From Bilabrum cf. latius (Eukaryota > Bigyra: Bicosoecida > Bigyra > Bicosoecida), in assembly GCA_965178125.1 (NCBI GenBank), contig OZ237762.1, positions 1-64,000 on the forward strand: a stretch of DNA of 64,000 bases, read 5' to 3'. This document shows positions 1-13,806 of this stretch, in pieces; position 1 is the first letter of the stretch; each line of letters starts with the position of its first letter. Under the pieces are notes generated by a model. That model had not been told where the DNA came from. It saw nothing but the letters and a program-made list of their open reading frames with translations, and searched no databases. Both the position numbers and the translations under genes were made by a program.

Positions 1-568
1 GGGAACATTTGCCCCACATTGTACCCCCAGGCCGTCCCGATGCAGTTTGAACGGTCTTCATATCTCATCTGGTTGCCGAGATCGTTGCGCGCATTTTTTC
101 TGCATGACAATCTTCGTCCAGCCATATTGTCGCCGCGCGGTCAAAACGGAACCTGGGGAACATTTGCCCCCTGTTTTGGTCCCCGGCCGTCCCAATGCAG
201 TATGAACGGTCTTCATATCTCATCTGGTTGCCGAGATCGCCGCGCGCATTTTTTCTGCCTGAAAATCTTCGTCCCCCCATACTGTCGCCGCGCGGTCAAA
301 ACGGAACCTGGGGAACATTTGCCCCCTGTTGTGGTCCCAGGCCGTCCCGATGCAGTATGAACGGTCTTCATATCTCATCTGGTTGCCGAGATCGCCGCGC
401 GCATTTTTTCTGCATGACAATCTTCGTCCCACCATATTATCGCCGCGCGGTCAAAACGGAACCTGGGGAACATTTGCCCCCAGTTGTGGTCCCCGGCCGT
501 CCCGATGCAGTATGAACGGTCTTCATATCTCATCTGGTTGCCGAGATCGCCGCGCGCATTTTTTCTGC
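1..568. repeat. 155-bp satellite array, block 1 (cut by window edge)
   Basis: Tandem copies of a unit of about 155 bp. Each has a GGGGAACATTTGCCCC core, a GGTCTTCATATCTCATCTGG segment and a CGCGCGCATTTTTTCTGC segment. About 3.7 copies are visible; the left end is outside the window. Copies differ by scattered substitutions and by two alternative segments after the GCCCC core. Reading frames cross the array because 155-bp units recur without stops in some frames, but they show no protein-like constraint. The array ends at the run of T residues, where the 410-bp family begins. Confidence 0.95.
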
Positions 569-2471
569 GTATAGCTAGGGTTACGAAAGTGGCATATTTG
601 GGTGTTTAATGGTCCATATCTCAGTCGATACTGGTCGTTGATGGCTGCGGCTTCGTCATAGCCGGGTCACGACTGCTTTCGCGTCGGTTACTTTTCGAAC
701 TCGGAGTCGAATTTCACACCCCTTCCTGCCCTCACTGTGCCCTCGGACTGTATCATGGAGGTGCTCCAGACCCACAGGCATGTGCTGCGACGCAGTTTGA
801 CCACCAGCATGCATCACGGCGAATGGTAGAGCCGAACCAGTTTACCTGCTCCTATCTGATTCCGGATTGCAAGCGAACATGTGCCCGCGTCGTCTCGACT
901 AGTTCCGACTCCGGCCTATCTAACCCGCATCGTATAGCACGCACATCCTGTCTGTGGGCCGAGAAATCGGCGTTCTCCGTATAGCTAGGGTTACGAAAGT
1001 GGCATATTTGGGTGTTTAATGGTCCATATCTCAGCCGATACTGGTCGTTGATGGCTGCGGCTTCGTCATAGCCGGGTCACGACTGCTTTCGCGTCGGTTA
1101 CTTTTCGAACTCGGAGTCGAATTTCACACCCCTTCCTGCCCTCACTGTGCCCTCGGACTGTATCATGGAGGTGCTCCAGACCCACAGGCATGTGCTGCGA
1201 CGCAGTTTGGCCACCAGCATGCATCACGGCGAATGGTAGAGCCGAACCAGTTTACCTGCTCCTATCTGATTCCGGATTGCAAGCGAACATGTGCCCGCGT
1301 CGTCTCGACTAGTTCCGACTCCGGCCTATCTAACCCGCATCGTATAGCACGCACATCCTGTCTGTGGGCCGAGAAATCGGCGTTCTCCGTATAGCTAGGG
1401 TTACGAAAGTGGCATATTTGGGTGTTTAATGGTCCATATCTCAGCCGATACTGGTCGTTGATGGCTGCGGCTTCGTCATAGCCGGGTCACGACTGCTTTC
1501 GCGTCGGTTACTTTTCGAACTCGGAGTCGAATTTCACACCCCTTCCTGCCCTCACTGTGCCCTCGGACTGTATCATGGAGGTGCTCCAGACCCACAGGCA
1601 TGTGCTGCGACGCAGTTTGGCCACCAGCATGCATCACGGCGAATGGTAGAGCCGAACCAGTTTACCTGCTCCTATCTGATTCCGGATTGCAAGCGAACAT
1701 GTGCCCGCGTCGTCTCGACTAGTTCCGACTCCGGCCTATCTAACCCGCATCGTATAGCACGCACATCCTGTCTGTGGGCCGAGAAATCGGCGTTCTCCGT
1801 ATAGCTAGGCTTACGAAAGTGGCATATTTGGGTGTTTAATGGTCCATATCTCAGCCGATACTGGTCGTTGATGGCTGCGGCTTCGTCATAGCCGGGTCAC
1901 GACTGCTTTCGCGTCGGTTACTTTTCGAACTCGGAGTCGAATTTCACACCCCTTCCTGCCCTCACTGTGCCCTCGGACTGTATCATGGAGGTGCTCCAGA
2001 CCCACAGGCATGTGCTGCGACGCAGTTTGGCCACCAGCATGCATCACGGCGAATGGTAGAGCCGAACCAGTTTACCTGCTCCTATCTGATTCCGGATTGC
2101 AAGCGAACATGTGCCCGCGTCGTCTCGACTAGTTCCGACTCCGGCCTATCTAACCCGCATCGTATAGCACGCACATCCTGTCTGTGGGCCGAGAAATCGG
2201 CGTTCTCCGTATAGCTAGGGTTACGAAAGTGGCATATTTGGGTGTTTAATGGTCCATATCTCAGCCGATACTGGTCGTTGATGGCTGCGGCTTCGTCATA
2301 GCCGGGTCACGACTGCTTTCGCGTCGGTTACTTTTCGAACTCGGAGTCGAATTTCACACCCCTTCCTGCCCTCACTGTGCCCTCGGACTGTATCATGGAG
2401 GTGCTCCAGACCCACAGGCATGTGCTGCGACGCAGTTTGACCACCAGCATGCATCACGGCGAATGGTAGAG
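569..2471. repeat. 410-bp satellite array, block 1
   Basis: Four full copies and one partial copy of a 410-bp unit beginning GTATAGCTAGGGTTACG (starts at 569, 979, 1389, 1799 and 2209). Copies are nearly identical. The last copy breaks off after GGTAGAG and passes into unique-looking DNA. The array contains no recognisable RNA gene or protein. Confidence 0.95.
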
Positions 2472-3677
2472 TCAGAGCCATGAAATCCATGTGTTCCAGG
2501 ATATGTGATCTCGGATTGCCGAAGTAGCCCGGCGTGGCATTTTTATAGAATGCATATTCAAACGCACTCATGCCGCATCTGGTTGCTGAGCTATCGGGAC
2601 TTGCGCAAATGTTTGGGCTAGCCCGAATCTTTGATCCATGTTTTCTCAGCCCGGAAATATGTCCAATGCCTTACACCTTCCACATGATGTCTACGCACCT
2701 CTGTTCCCTGGAATTACTCGGAGTTTCATAATTTTCAACCAAGTCTCACTCTTACCGGTCTGTGACATGCACCCTATTCCTAGCCTTGCCCCTTTGTGGG
2801 GGAGTTGCAAATTCGATTTGCTGATTCATGAGTTTGTATTATTGCACTGTATCATTTACGGTACTTGGTTTTCTGACATGATTAAAAAATCCACCCAATT
2901 TTCGGGGCCAACCTCCTCTCGCCGGTATATGACATACACCCTATTCCTAGCCTTGCCCCTTTGTGGGGGAGTTGCAAATTTGATTTGCTGATTCATGAGT
3001 TTGCATTATTGCACTGTATCATTTACGGTACTTGGTTTTCTGACATGATTAAAAAATCCACCCAATTTTCGGGGCCAACCTCCTCTCGCCGGTATATGAC
3101 ATACACCCTATTCCTAGCCTTGCCCCTCTGTGGGGGAGTTGCAAATTCGATTTGCTGATTCATGAGTTTGCATTATTGCACTGTATCATTTACGGTACTT
3201 GGTTTTCTGACATGATTAAAAAATCCACCCAATTTTCGGGGCCAACCTCCTCTCGCCGGTATATGACATACACCCTATTCCTAGCCTTGCCCCTCTGTGG
3301 GGGAGTTGCAAATTCGATTTGCTGATTCATGAGTTTGTATTATTGCACTGTATCATTTACGGTACTTGGTTTTCTGACATTAATGAAGATCGCCAGTCAC
3401 CCAGTCACTGTGGGCGTGGCGCCGACCAGATGAGCACTTACTTGTATTGCTCGATTGCTCGAGAGCTGTGTGCCAGCCATTCTCCAAACTTCGCACACAT
3501 GACACATGATGATGACTCAAAGTGCGAATGAACGGCTGAAATCAAGAAATCTCATTTACAGCTAATGAACGCCCCTTAGGAAAACCTCTTACCTAACCCG
3601 AACCCATGTACGTATGCAAACCCAACCATGTAGGTGTGCAAACCCCATACTTGCAATGCTTGATGTAATAGAATCAC
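2472..3677. repeat. Spacer with 167-bp satellite array, block 1
   Basis: About 290 bp of spacer is followed by three full and one partial copy of a 167-bp unit (the landmark GTGGGGGAGTTGC falls at 2796, 2963, 3130 and 3297). Another spacer of about 300 bp ends in GAATCAC, directly before the next 155-bp array. The same spacer-167-spacer module recurs at 6050-7088 and 11056-12094 with few changes and one fewer 167-bp copy. Confidence 0.93.
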
Positions 3678-4556
3678 GGGGAACATTTGCCCCCAGTTGT
3701 GGTCCCCGGCCGTCCCGATGCAGTTTGAACGGTCTTCATATCTCATCTGGTTGCCGAGATCGCCGCGCGCATTTTTTCTGCCTGACAATCTTCGTCCAGC
3801 CATATTGTCGCCGCGCGGTATAAACGGAACCTGGGGAACATTTGCCCCCAGTTGTGGTCCCAGGCCGTCCCAATGCAGTATGAACGGTCTTCATATCTCA
3901 TCTGGTTGCCGAGATCGCCGCGCGCATTTTCTCTGCCTGAAAATCTTCATCCCCCCATACTGTCGCCGCGCGGTCAAAACGGAACCTGGGGAACATTTGC
4001 CCCCTGTTGTGGTCCCAGGCCGTCCCAATGCAGTTTGAACGGTCTTCATATCTCATCTGGTTGCCGAGATCGCCGCGCGCATTTTTTCTGCCTGAAAATC
4101 TTCGTCCCACCATATTGTCGCCGCGCGGTCAAAATGGAACCTGGGGAACATTTGCCCCCAGTTGTGGTCCCCGGCCGTCCCAATGCAGTATGAACGGTCT
4201 TCATATCTCATCTGGTTGCCGAGATCGCCGCGCGCATTTTTTCTGCCTGAAAATCTTCGTCCCCCCATACTGTCGCCGCGCGGTCAAAACGGAACCTGGG
4301 GAACATTTGCCCCCTGTTGTGGTCCCAGGCCGTCCCGATGCAGTATGAACGGTCTTCATATCTCATCTGGTTGCCGAGATCGTCGCGCGCATTTTTTCTG
4401 CATGACAATCTTCGTCCCACCATATTATCGCCGCGCGGTCAAAACGGAACCTGGGGAACATTTGCCCCCTGTTGTGGTCCCAGGCCGTCCCGATGCAGTT
4501 TGAACGGTCTTCATATCTCATCTGGTTGCCGAGATCGCCGCGCGCATTTTTTCTGC
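3678..4556. repeat. 155-bp satellite array, block 2
   Basis: About 5.7 copies of the 155-bp unit. The array starts after the conserved GAATCAC spacer end and stops at the same phase as block 1, at the T-run before the 410-bp family. Confidence 0.95.
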
Positions 4557-6049
4557 GTATAGCTAGGGTTACGAAAGTGGCATATTTGGGTGTTTAATGG
4601 TCCATATCTCAGCCGATACTGGTCGTTGATGGCTGCGGCTTCGTCATAGCCGGGTCACGACTGCTTTCGCGTCGGCTACTTTTCGAACTCGGAGTCGAAT
4701 TTCACACCCCTTCCTGCCCTCACTGTGCCCTCGGACTGTATCATGGAGGTGCTCCAGACCCACAGGCATGTGCTGCGACGCAGTTTGACCACCAGCATGC
4801 ATCACGGCGAATGGTAGAGCCGAACCAGTTTACCTGCTCCTATCTGATTCCGGATTGCAAGCGAACATGTGCCCGCGTCGTCTCGACTAGTTCCGACTCC
4901 GGCCTATCTAACCCGCATCGTATAGCACGCACATCCTGTCTGTGGGCCGAGAAATCGGCGTTCTCCGTATAGCTAGGGTTACGAAAGTGGCATATTTGGG
5001 TGTTTAATGGTCCATATCTCAGCCGATACTGGTCGTTGATGGCTGCGGCTTCGTCATAGCCGGGTCACGACTGCTTTCGCGTCGGTTACTTTTCGAACTC
5101 GGAGTCGAATTTCACACCCCTTCCTGCCCTCACTGTGCCCTCGGACTGTATCATGGAGGTGCTCCAGACCCACAGGCATGTGCTGCGACGCAGTTTGGCC
5201 ACCAGCATGCATCACGGCGAATGGTAGAGCCGAACCAGTTTACCTGCTCCTATCTGATTCCGGATTGCAAGCGAACATGTGCCCGCGTCGTCTCGACTAG
5301 TTCCGACTCCGGCCTATCTAACCCGCATCGTATAGCACGCACATCCTGTCTGTGGGCCGAGAAATCGGCGTTCTCCGTATAGCTAGGGTTACGAAAGTGG
5401 CATATTTGGGTGTTTAATGGTCCATATCTCAGCCGATACTGGTCGTTGATGGCTGCGGCTTCGTCATAGCCGGGTCACGACTGCTTTCGCGTCGATTACT
5501 TTTCGAACTCGGAGTCGAATTTCACACCCCTTCCTGCCCTCACTGTGCCCTCGGACTGTATCATGGAGGTGCTCCAGACCCACAGGCATGTGCTGCGACG
5601 CAGTTTGACCACCAGCATGCATCACGGCGAATGGTAGAGCCGAACCAGTTTACCTGCTCCTATCTGATTCCGGATTGCAAGCGAACATGTGCCCGCGTCG
5701 TCTCGACTAGTTCTGACTCCGGCCTATCTAACCCGCATCGTATAGCACGCACATCCTGTCTGTGGGCCGAGAAATCGGCGTTCTCCGTATAGCTAGGGTT
5801 ACGAAAGTGGCATATTTGGGTGTTTAATGGTCCATATCTCAGCCGATACTGGTCGTTGATGGCTGCGGCTTCGTCATAGCCGGGTCACGACTGCTTTCGC
5901 GTCGGTTACTTTTCGAACTCGGAGTCGAATTTCACACCCCTTCCTGCCCTCACTGTGCCCTCGGACTGTATCATGGAGGTGCTCCAGACCCACAGGCATG
6001 TGCTGCGACGCAGTTTGACCACCAGCATGCATCACGGCGAATGGTAGAG
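4557..6049. repeat. 410-bp satellite array, block 2
   Basis: Three full copies and one partial copy of the 410-bp unit (starts 4557, 4967, 5377 and 5787). The terminal partial copy breaks at the same GGTAGAG point as block 1. Confidence 0.95.
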
Positions 6050-7088
6050 TCAGAGCCATGAAATCCATGTGTTCCAGGATATGTGATCTCGGATTGCCGA
6101 AGTAGCCCGGCGTGGCATTTTTATAGAATGCATATTCAAACGCACTCATGCCGCATCTGGTTGCTGAGCTATCGGGACTTGCGCAAATGTTTGGGCTAGC
6201 CCGAATCTTTGATCCATGTTTTCTCAGCCCGGAAATATGTCCAATGCCTTACACCTTCCACATGATGTCTACGCACCTCTGTTCCCTGGAATTACTCGGA
6301 GTTTCATAATTTTCAACCAAGTCTCACTCTTACCGGTCTGTGACATGCACCCTATTCCTAGCCTTGCCCCTTTGTGGGGGAGTTGCAAATTCGATTTGCT
6401 GATTCATGAGTTTGTATTATTGCACTGTATCATTTACGGTACTTGGTTTTCTGACATGATTAAAAAATCCACCCAATTTTCGGGGCCAACCTCCTCTCGC
6501 CGGTATATGACATACACCCTATTCCTAGCCTTGCCCCTTTGTGGGGGAGTTGCAAATTTGATTTGCTGATTCATGAGTTTGCATTATTGCACTGTATCAT
6601 TTACGGTACTTGGTTTTCTGACATGATTAAAAAATCCACCCAATTTTCGGGGCCAACCTCCTCTCGCCGGTATATGACATACACCCTATTCCTAGCCTTG
6701 CCCCTTTGTGGGGGAGTTGCAAATTCGATTTGCTGATTCATGAGTTTGCATTATTGCACTGTATCATTTACGGTACTTGGTTTTCTGACATTAATGAAGA
6801 TCGCCAGTCACCCAGTCACTGTGGGCGTGGCGCCGACCAGATGAGCACTTACTTGTATTGCTCGATTGCTCGAGAGCTGTGTGCCAGCCATTCTCCAAAC
6901 TTCGCACACATGACACATGATGATGACTCAAAGTGCGAATGAACGGCTGAAATCAAGAAATCTCATTTACAGCTAATGAACGCCCCTAAGGAAAACCTCT
7001 TACCTAACCCGAACCCATGTACGTATGCAAACCCAACCATGTAGGTGTGCAAACCCCATACTTGCAATGCTTGATGTAATAGAATCAC
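6050..7088. repeat. Spacer with 167-bp satellite array, block 2
   Basis: The same spacer and 167-bp module as at 2472-3677, with landmarks at 6374, 6541 and 6708, so two full copies and one partial. The flanking spacers are almost identical to the first module, which indicates recent segmental duplication. Confidence 0.93.
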
Positions 7089-8742
7089 GGGGAACATTTG
7101 CCCCCAGTTGTGGTCCCAGGCCGTCCCGATGCAGTTTGAACGGTCTTCATATCTCATCTGGTTGCCGAGATCGCCGCGCGCATTTTTTCTGCATGACAAT
7201 CTTCGTCCCACCATACTGTCGCCGCGCGGTATAAACGGAACCTGGGGAACATTTGCCCCCTGTTGTGGTCCCAGGCCGTCCCGATGCAGTTTGAACGGTC
7301 TTCATATCTCCTGTGGTTGCCGAGATCGCCGCGCGCATTTTTTCTGCCTGAAAATCTTCGTCCCCCCATACTGTCGCCGCGCGGTCAAAACGGAATCTGG
7401 GGAACATTTGCCCCACATTGTACCCCCAGGCCGTCCCGATGCAGTATGAACGGTCTTCATATCTCATCTGGTTGCCGAGATCGTCGCGCGCATTTTTTCT
7501 GCATGACAATCTTCGTCCAGCCATATTGTCGCCGCGCGGTATAAACGGAACCTGGGGAACATTTGCCCCCAGTTGTGGTCCCAGGCCGTCCCGATGCAGT
7601 TTGAACGGTCTTCATATCTCATCTGGTTGCCGAGATCGCCGCGCGCATTTTTTCTGCATGACAATCTTCGTCCAGCCATATTGTCGCCGCGCGGTATAAA
7701 CGGAACCTGGGGAACATTTGCCCCCAGTTGTGGTCCCAGGCCGTCCCGATGCAGTTTGAACGGTCTTCATATCTCCTGTGGTTGCCGAGATCGCCGCGCG
7801 CATTTTTTCTGCCTGAAAATCTTCGTCCCACCATACTGTCGCCGCGCGGTCAAAACGGAATCTGGGGAACATTTGCCCCACATTGTACCCCCAGGCCGTC
7901 CCGATGCAGTATGAACGGTCTTCATATCTCATCTGGTTGCCGAGATCGTCGCGCGCATTTTTTCTGCATGACAATCTTCGTCCAGCCATATTGTCGCCGC
8001 GCGGTATAAACGGAATCTGGGGAACATTTGCCCCCAGTTGTGGTCCCAGGCCGTCCCGATGCAGTTTGAACGGTCTTCATATCTCATCTGGTTGCCGAGA
8101 TCGCCGCGCGCATTTTTTCTGCATGACAATCTTCGTCCAGCCATATTGTCGCCGCGCGGTATAAACGGAACCTGGGGAACATTTGCCCCCTGTTGTGGTC
8201 CCAGGCCGTCCCGATGCAGTTTGAACGGTCTTCATATCTCATCTGGTTGCCGAGATCGTCGCGCGCATTTTTTCTGCATGACAATCTTCGTCCAGCCATA
8301 TTGTCGCCGCGCGGTATAAACGGAATCTGGGGAACATTTGCCCCACATTGTACCCCCAGGCCGTCCCGATGCAGTTTGAACGGTCTTCATATCTCATCTG
8401 GTTGCCGAGATCGTTGCGCGCATTTTTTCTGCATGACAATCTTCGTCCCCCCATACTGTCGCCGCGCGGTCAAAACGGAACCTGGGGAACATTTGCCCCC
8501 TGTTGTGGTCCCAGGCCGTCCCGATGCAGTATGAACGGTCTTCATATCTCATCTGGTTGCCGAGATCGCCGCGCGCATTTTTTCTGCATGACAATCTTCG
8601 TCCCACCATATTATCGCCGCGCGGTCAAAACGGAACCTGGGGAACATTTGCCCCCAGTTGTGGTCCCCGGCCGTCCCGATGCAGTATGAACGGTCTTCAT
8701 ATCTCATCTGGTTGCCGAGATCGCCGCGCGCATTTTTTCTGC
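7089..8742. repeat. 155-bp satellite array, block 3
   Basis: About 10.7 copies of the 155-bp unit. Several adjacent copies share the same variant combination, as expected from multi-unit duplication within the array. Confidence 0.95.
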
Positions 8743-11055
8743 GTATAGCTAGGGTTACGAAAGTGGCATATTTGGGTGTTTAATGGTCCATATCTCAGTC
8801 GATACTGGTCGTTGATGGCTGCGGCTTCGTCATAGCCGGGTCACGACTGCTTTCGCGTCGGTTACTTTTCGAACTCGGAGTCGAATTTCACACCCCTTCC
8901 TGCCCTCACTGTGCCCTCGGACTGTATCATGGAGGTGCTCCAGACCCACAGGCATGTGCTGCGACGCAGTTTGACCACCAGCATGCATCACGGCGAATGG
9001 TAGAGCCGAACCAGTTTACCTGCTCCTATCTGATTCCGGATTGCAAGCGAACATGTGCCCGCGTCGTCTCGACTAGTTCCGACTCCGGCCTATCTAACCC
9101 GCATCGTATAGCACGCACATCCTGTCTGTGGGCCGAGAAATCGGCGTTCTCCGTATAGCTAGGGTTACGAAAGTGGCATATTTGGGTGTTTAATGGTCCA
9201 TATCTCAGCCGATACTGGTCGTTGATGGCTGCGGCTTCGTCATAGCCGGGTCACGACTGCTTTCGCGTCGGTTACTTTTCGAACTCGGAGTCGAATTTCA
9301 CACCCCTTCCTGCCCTCACTGTGCCCTCGGACTGTATCATGGAGGTGCTCCAGACCCACAGGCATGTGCTGCGACGCAGTTTGACCACCAGCATGCATCA
9401 CGGCGAATGGTAGAGCCGAACCAGTTTACCTGCTCCTATCTGATTCCGGATTGCAAGCGAACATGTGCCCGCGTCGTCTCGACTAGTTCCGACTCCGGCC
9501 TATCTAACCCGCATCGTATAGCACGCACATCCTGTCTGTGGGCCGAGAAATCGGCGTTCTCCGTATAGCTAGGGTTACGAAAGTGGCATATTTGGGTGTT
9601 TAATGGTCCATATCTCAGCCGATACTGGTCGTTGATGGCTGCGGCTTCGTCATAGCCGGGTCACGACTGCTTTCGCGTCGGTTACTTTTCGAACTCGGAG
9701 TCGAATTTCACACCCCTTCCTGCCCTCACTGTGCCCTCGGACTGTATCATGGAGGTGCTCCAGACCCACAGGCATGTGCTGCGACGCAGTTTGGCCACCA
9801 GCATGCATCACGGCGAATGGTAGAGCCGAACCAGTTTACCTGCTCCTATCTGATTCCGGATTGCAAGCGAACATGTGCCCGCGTCGTCTCGACTAGTTCC
9901 GACTCCGGCCTATCTAACCCGCATCGTATAGCACGCACATCCTGTCTGTGGGCCGAGAAATCGGCGTTCTCCGTATAGCTAGGCTTACGAAAGTGGCATA
10001 TTTGGGTGTTTAATGGTCCATATCTCAGCCGATACTGGTCGTTGATGGCTGCGGCTTCGTCATAGCCGGGTCACGACTGCTTTCGCGTCGGTTACTTTTC
10101 GAACTCGGAGTCGAATTTCACACCCCTTCCTGCCCTCACTGTGCCCTCGGACTGTATCATGGAGGTGCTCCAGACCCACAGGCATGTGCTGCGACGCAGT
10201 TTGGCCACCAGCATGCATCACGGCGAATGGTAGAGCCGAACCAGTTTACCTGCTCCTATCTGATTCCGGATTGCAAGCGAACATGTGCCCGCGTCGTCTC
10301 GACTAGTTCCGACTCCGGCCTATCTAACCCGCATCGTATAGCACGCACATCCTGTCTGTGGGCCGAGAAATCGGCGTTCTCCGTATAGCTAGGGTTACGA
10401 AAGTGGCATATTTGGGTGTTTAATGGTCCATATCTCAGCCGATACTGGTCGTTGATGGCTGCGGCTTCGTCATAGCCGGGTCACGACTGCTTTCGCGTCG
10501 ATTACTTTTCGAACTCGGAGTCGAATTTCACACCCCTTCCTGCCCTCACTGTGCCCTCGGACTGTATCATGGAGGTGCTCCAGACCCACAGGCATGTGCT
10601 GCGACGCAGTTTGACCACCAGCATGCATCACGGCGAATGGTAGAGCCGAACCAGTTTACCTGCTCCTATCTGATTCCGGATTGCAAGCGAACATGTGCCC
10701 GCGTCGTCTCGACTAGTTCTGACTCCGGCCTATCTAACCCGCATCGTATAGCACGCACATCCTGTCTGTGGGCCGAGAAATCGGCGTTCTCCGTATAGCT
10801 AGGGTTACGAAAGTGGCATATTTGGGTGTTTAATGGTCCATATCTCAGCCGATACTGGTCGTTGATGGCTGCGGCTTCGTCATAGCCGGGTCACGACTGC
10901 TTTCGCGTCGGTTACTTTTCGAACTCGGAGTCGAATTTCACACCCCTTCCTGCCCTCACTGTGCCCTCGGACTGTATCATGGAGGTGCTCCAGACCCACA
11001 GGCATGTGCTGCGACGCAGTTTGACCACCAGCATGCATCACGGCGAATGGTAGAG
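8743..11055. repeat. 410-bp satellite array, block 3
   Basis: Five full copies and one partial copy of the 410-bp unit (starts 8743, 9153, 9563, 9973, 10383 and 10793). One copy carries the same GCTAGGCTTACG variant as a copy in block 1, at 1799, which supports block-wise duplication. Confidence 0.95.
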
Positions 11056-12094
11056 TCAGAGCCATGAAATCCATGTGTTCCAGGATATGTGATCTCGGAT
11101 TGCCGAAGTAGCCCGGCGTGGCATTTTTATAGAATGCATATTCAAACGCACTCATGCCGCATCTGGTTGCTGAGCTATCGGGACTTGCGCAAATGTTTGG
11201 GCTAGCCCGAATCTTTGATCCATGTTTTCTCAGCCCGGAAATATGTCCAATGCCTTACACCTTCCACATGATGTCTACGCACCTCTGTTCCCTGGAATTA
11301 CTCGGAGTTTCATAATTTTCAACCAAGTCTCACTCTTACCGGTCTGTGACATGCACCCTATTCCTAGCCTTGCCCCTTTGTGGGGGAGTTGCAAATTCGA
11401 TTTGCTGATTCATGAGTTTGTATTATTGCACTGTATCATTTACGGTACTTGGTTTTCTGACATGATTAAAAAATCCACCCAATTTTCGGGGCCAACCTCC
11501 TCTCGCCGGTATATGACATACACCCTATTCCTAGCCTTGCCCCTTTGTGGGGGAGTTGCAAATTTGATTTGCTGATTCATGAGTTTGCATTATTGCACTG
11601 TATCATTTACGGTACTTGGTTTTCTGACATGATTAAAAAATCCACCCAATTTTCGGGGCCAACCTCCTCTCGCCGGTATATGACATACACCCTATTCCTA
11701 GCCTTGCCCCTTTGTGGGGGAGTTGCAAATTCGATTTGCTGATTCATGAGTTTGCATTATTGCACTGTATCATTTACGGTACTTGGTTTTCTGACATTAA
11801 TGAAGATCGCCAGTCACCCAGTCACTGTGGGCGTGGCGCCGACCAGATGAGCACTTACTTGTATTGCTCGATTGCTCGAGAGCTGTGTGCCAGCCATTCT
11901 CCAAACTTCGCACACATGACACATGATGATGACTCAAAGTGCGAATGAACGGCTGAAATCAAGAAATCTCATTTACAGCTAATGAACGCCCCTAAGGAAA
12001 ACCTCTTACCTAACCCGAACCCATGTACGTATGCAAACCCAACCATGTAGGTGTGCAAACCCCATACTTGCAATGCTTGATGTAATAGAATCAC
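11056..12094. repeat. Spacer with 167-bp satellite array, block 3
   Basis: The third copy of the spacer/167-bp module, with landmarks at 11380, 11547 and 11714. It is nearly identical to block 2, including the CCCCTAAGG variant near its right end. Confidence 0.93.
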
Positions 12095-13745
12095 GGGGAA
12101 CATTTGCCCCCAGTTGTGGTCCCAGGCCGTCCCGATGCAGTTTGAACGGTCTTCATATCTCATCTGGTTGCCGAGATCGCCGCGCGCATTTTTTCTGCAT
12201 GACAATCTTCGTCCCACCATACTGTCGCCGCGCGGTATAAACGGAACCTGGGGAACATTTGCCCCCTGTTGTGGTCCCAGGCCGTCCCGATGCAGTTTGA
12301 ACGGTCTTCATATCTCCTGTGGTTGCCGAGATCGCCGCGCGCATTTTTTCTGCCTGAAAATCTTCGTCCCCCCATACTGTCGCCGCGCGGTCAAAACGGA
12401 ATCTGGGGAACATTTTCCCCACATTGTACCCCCAGGCCGTCCCGATGCAGTATGAACGGTCTTCATATCTCATCTGGTTGCCGAGATCGTCGCGCGCATT
12501 TTTTCTGCATGACAATCTTCGTCCAGCCATATTGTCGCCGCGCGGTATAAACGGAACCTGGGGAACATTTGCCCCCAGTTGTGGTCCCAGGCCGTCCCGA
12601 TGCAGTTTGAACGGTCTTCATATCTCATCTGGTTGCCGAGATCGCCGCGCGCATTTTTTCTGCATGACAATCTTCGTCCAGCCATATTGTCGCCGCGCGG
12701 TATAAACGGAACCTGGGGAACATTTGCCCCCAGTTGTGGTCCCAGGCCGTCCCGATGCAGTTTGAACGGTCTTCATATCTCATCTGGTTGCCGAGATCGT
12801 CGCGCGCATTTTTTCTGCATGACAATCTTCGTCCAGCCATATTGTCGCCGCGCGGTCAAAACGGAACCTGGGGAACATTTGCCCCACATTGTACCCCCAG
12901 GCCGTCCCGATGCAGTTTGAACGGTCTTCATATCTCATCTGGTTGCCGAGATCGTCGCGCGCATTTTTTCTGCATGACAATCTTCGTCCAGCCATATTGT
13001 CGCCGCGCGGTCAAAACGGAACCTGGGGAACATTTGCCCCCTGTTGTGGTCCCAGGCCGTCCCGATGCAGTTTGAACGGTCTTCATATCTCATCTGGTTG
13101 CCGAGATCGTCGCGCGCATTTTTTCTGCATGACAATCTTCGTCCAGCCATATTGTCGCCGCGCGGTCAAAACGGAACCTGGGGAACATTTGCCCCACATT
13201 GTACCCCCAGGCCGTCCCGATGCAGTTTGAACGGTCTTCATATCTCATCTGGTTGCCGAGATCGTCGCGCGCATTTTTTCTGCATGACAATCTTCGTCCA
13301 GCCATATTGTCGCCGCGCGGTCAAAACGGAACCTGGGGAACATTTGCCCCCTGTTGTGGTCCCAGGCCGTCCCGATGCAGTTTGAACGGTCTTCATATCT
13401 CATCTGGTTGCCGAGATCGTCGCGCGCATTTTTTCTGCATGACAATCTTCGTCCAGCCATATTGTCGCCGCGCGGTCAAAACGGAACCTGGGGAACATTT
13501 GCCCCACATTGTACCCCCAGGCCGTCCCGATGCAGTTTGAACGGTCTTCATATCTCATCTGGTTGCCGAGATCGTCGCGCGCATTTTTTCTGCATGACAA
13601 TCTTCGTCCAGCCATATTGTCGCCGCGCGGTATAAACGGAACCTGGGGAACATTTGCCCAACATTGTACCCCCAGGCCGTCCCGATGCAGTTTGAACGGT
13701 CCTCATATCTCATCTGGTTGCCGAGATCGTCGCGCGCATTTTTTC
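12095..13745. repeat. 155-bp satellite array, block 4
   Basis: About 10.7 copies of the 155-bp unit. It begins like block 3 and then shows a run of alternating variant copies (period about 310 bp) between about 12840 and 13600. It ends at the same T-run phase as the other blocks, but here passes into a 61-bp AT-rich linker (13746-13806) and then telomeric repeats rather than the 410-bp family. Confidence 0.95.
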
Positions 13746-13806
13746 GACAAAAAGTGAAGATGAAAATTTTTTTTCCCCGACCCTGTCCCTGACTTTATAT
13801 TAGATA

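Noticed and set aside
569-979. Possible 5S rRNA or tRNA gene in the 410-bp unit
   Set aside because: A GAGTTCGAAA-like box exists on the minus strand, but no matching A box, acceptor stem or 5S core was found.
2296-11155. A 91-residue minus-strand frame repeated identically at three places, and many 71-125-residue frames in the satellites
   Set aside because: They follow the repeat units exactly, overlap on both strands and have no protein-like features; identity reflects DNA duplication.
1-13745. CRISPR array
   Set aside because: Repeats are contiguous satellites without unique spacers, in a eukaryotic genome.
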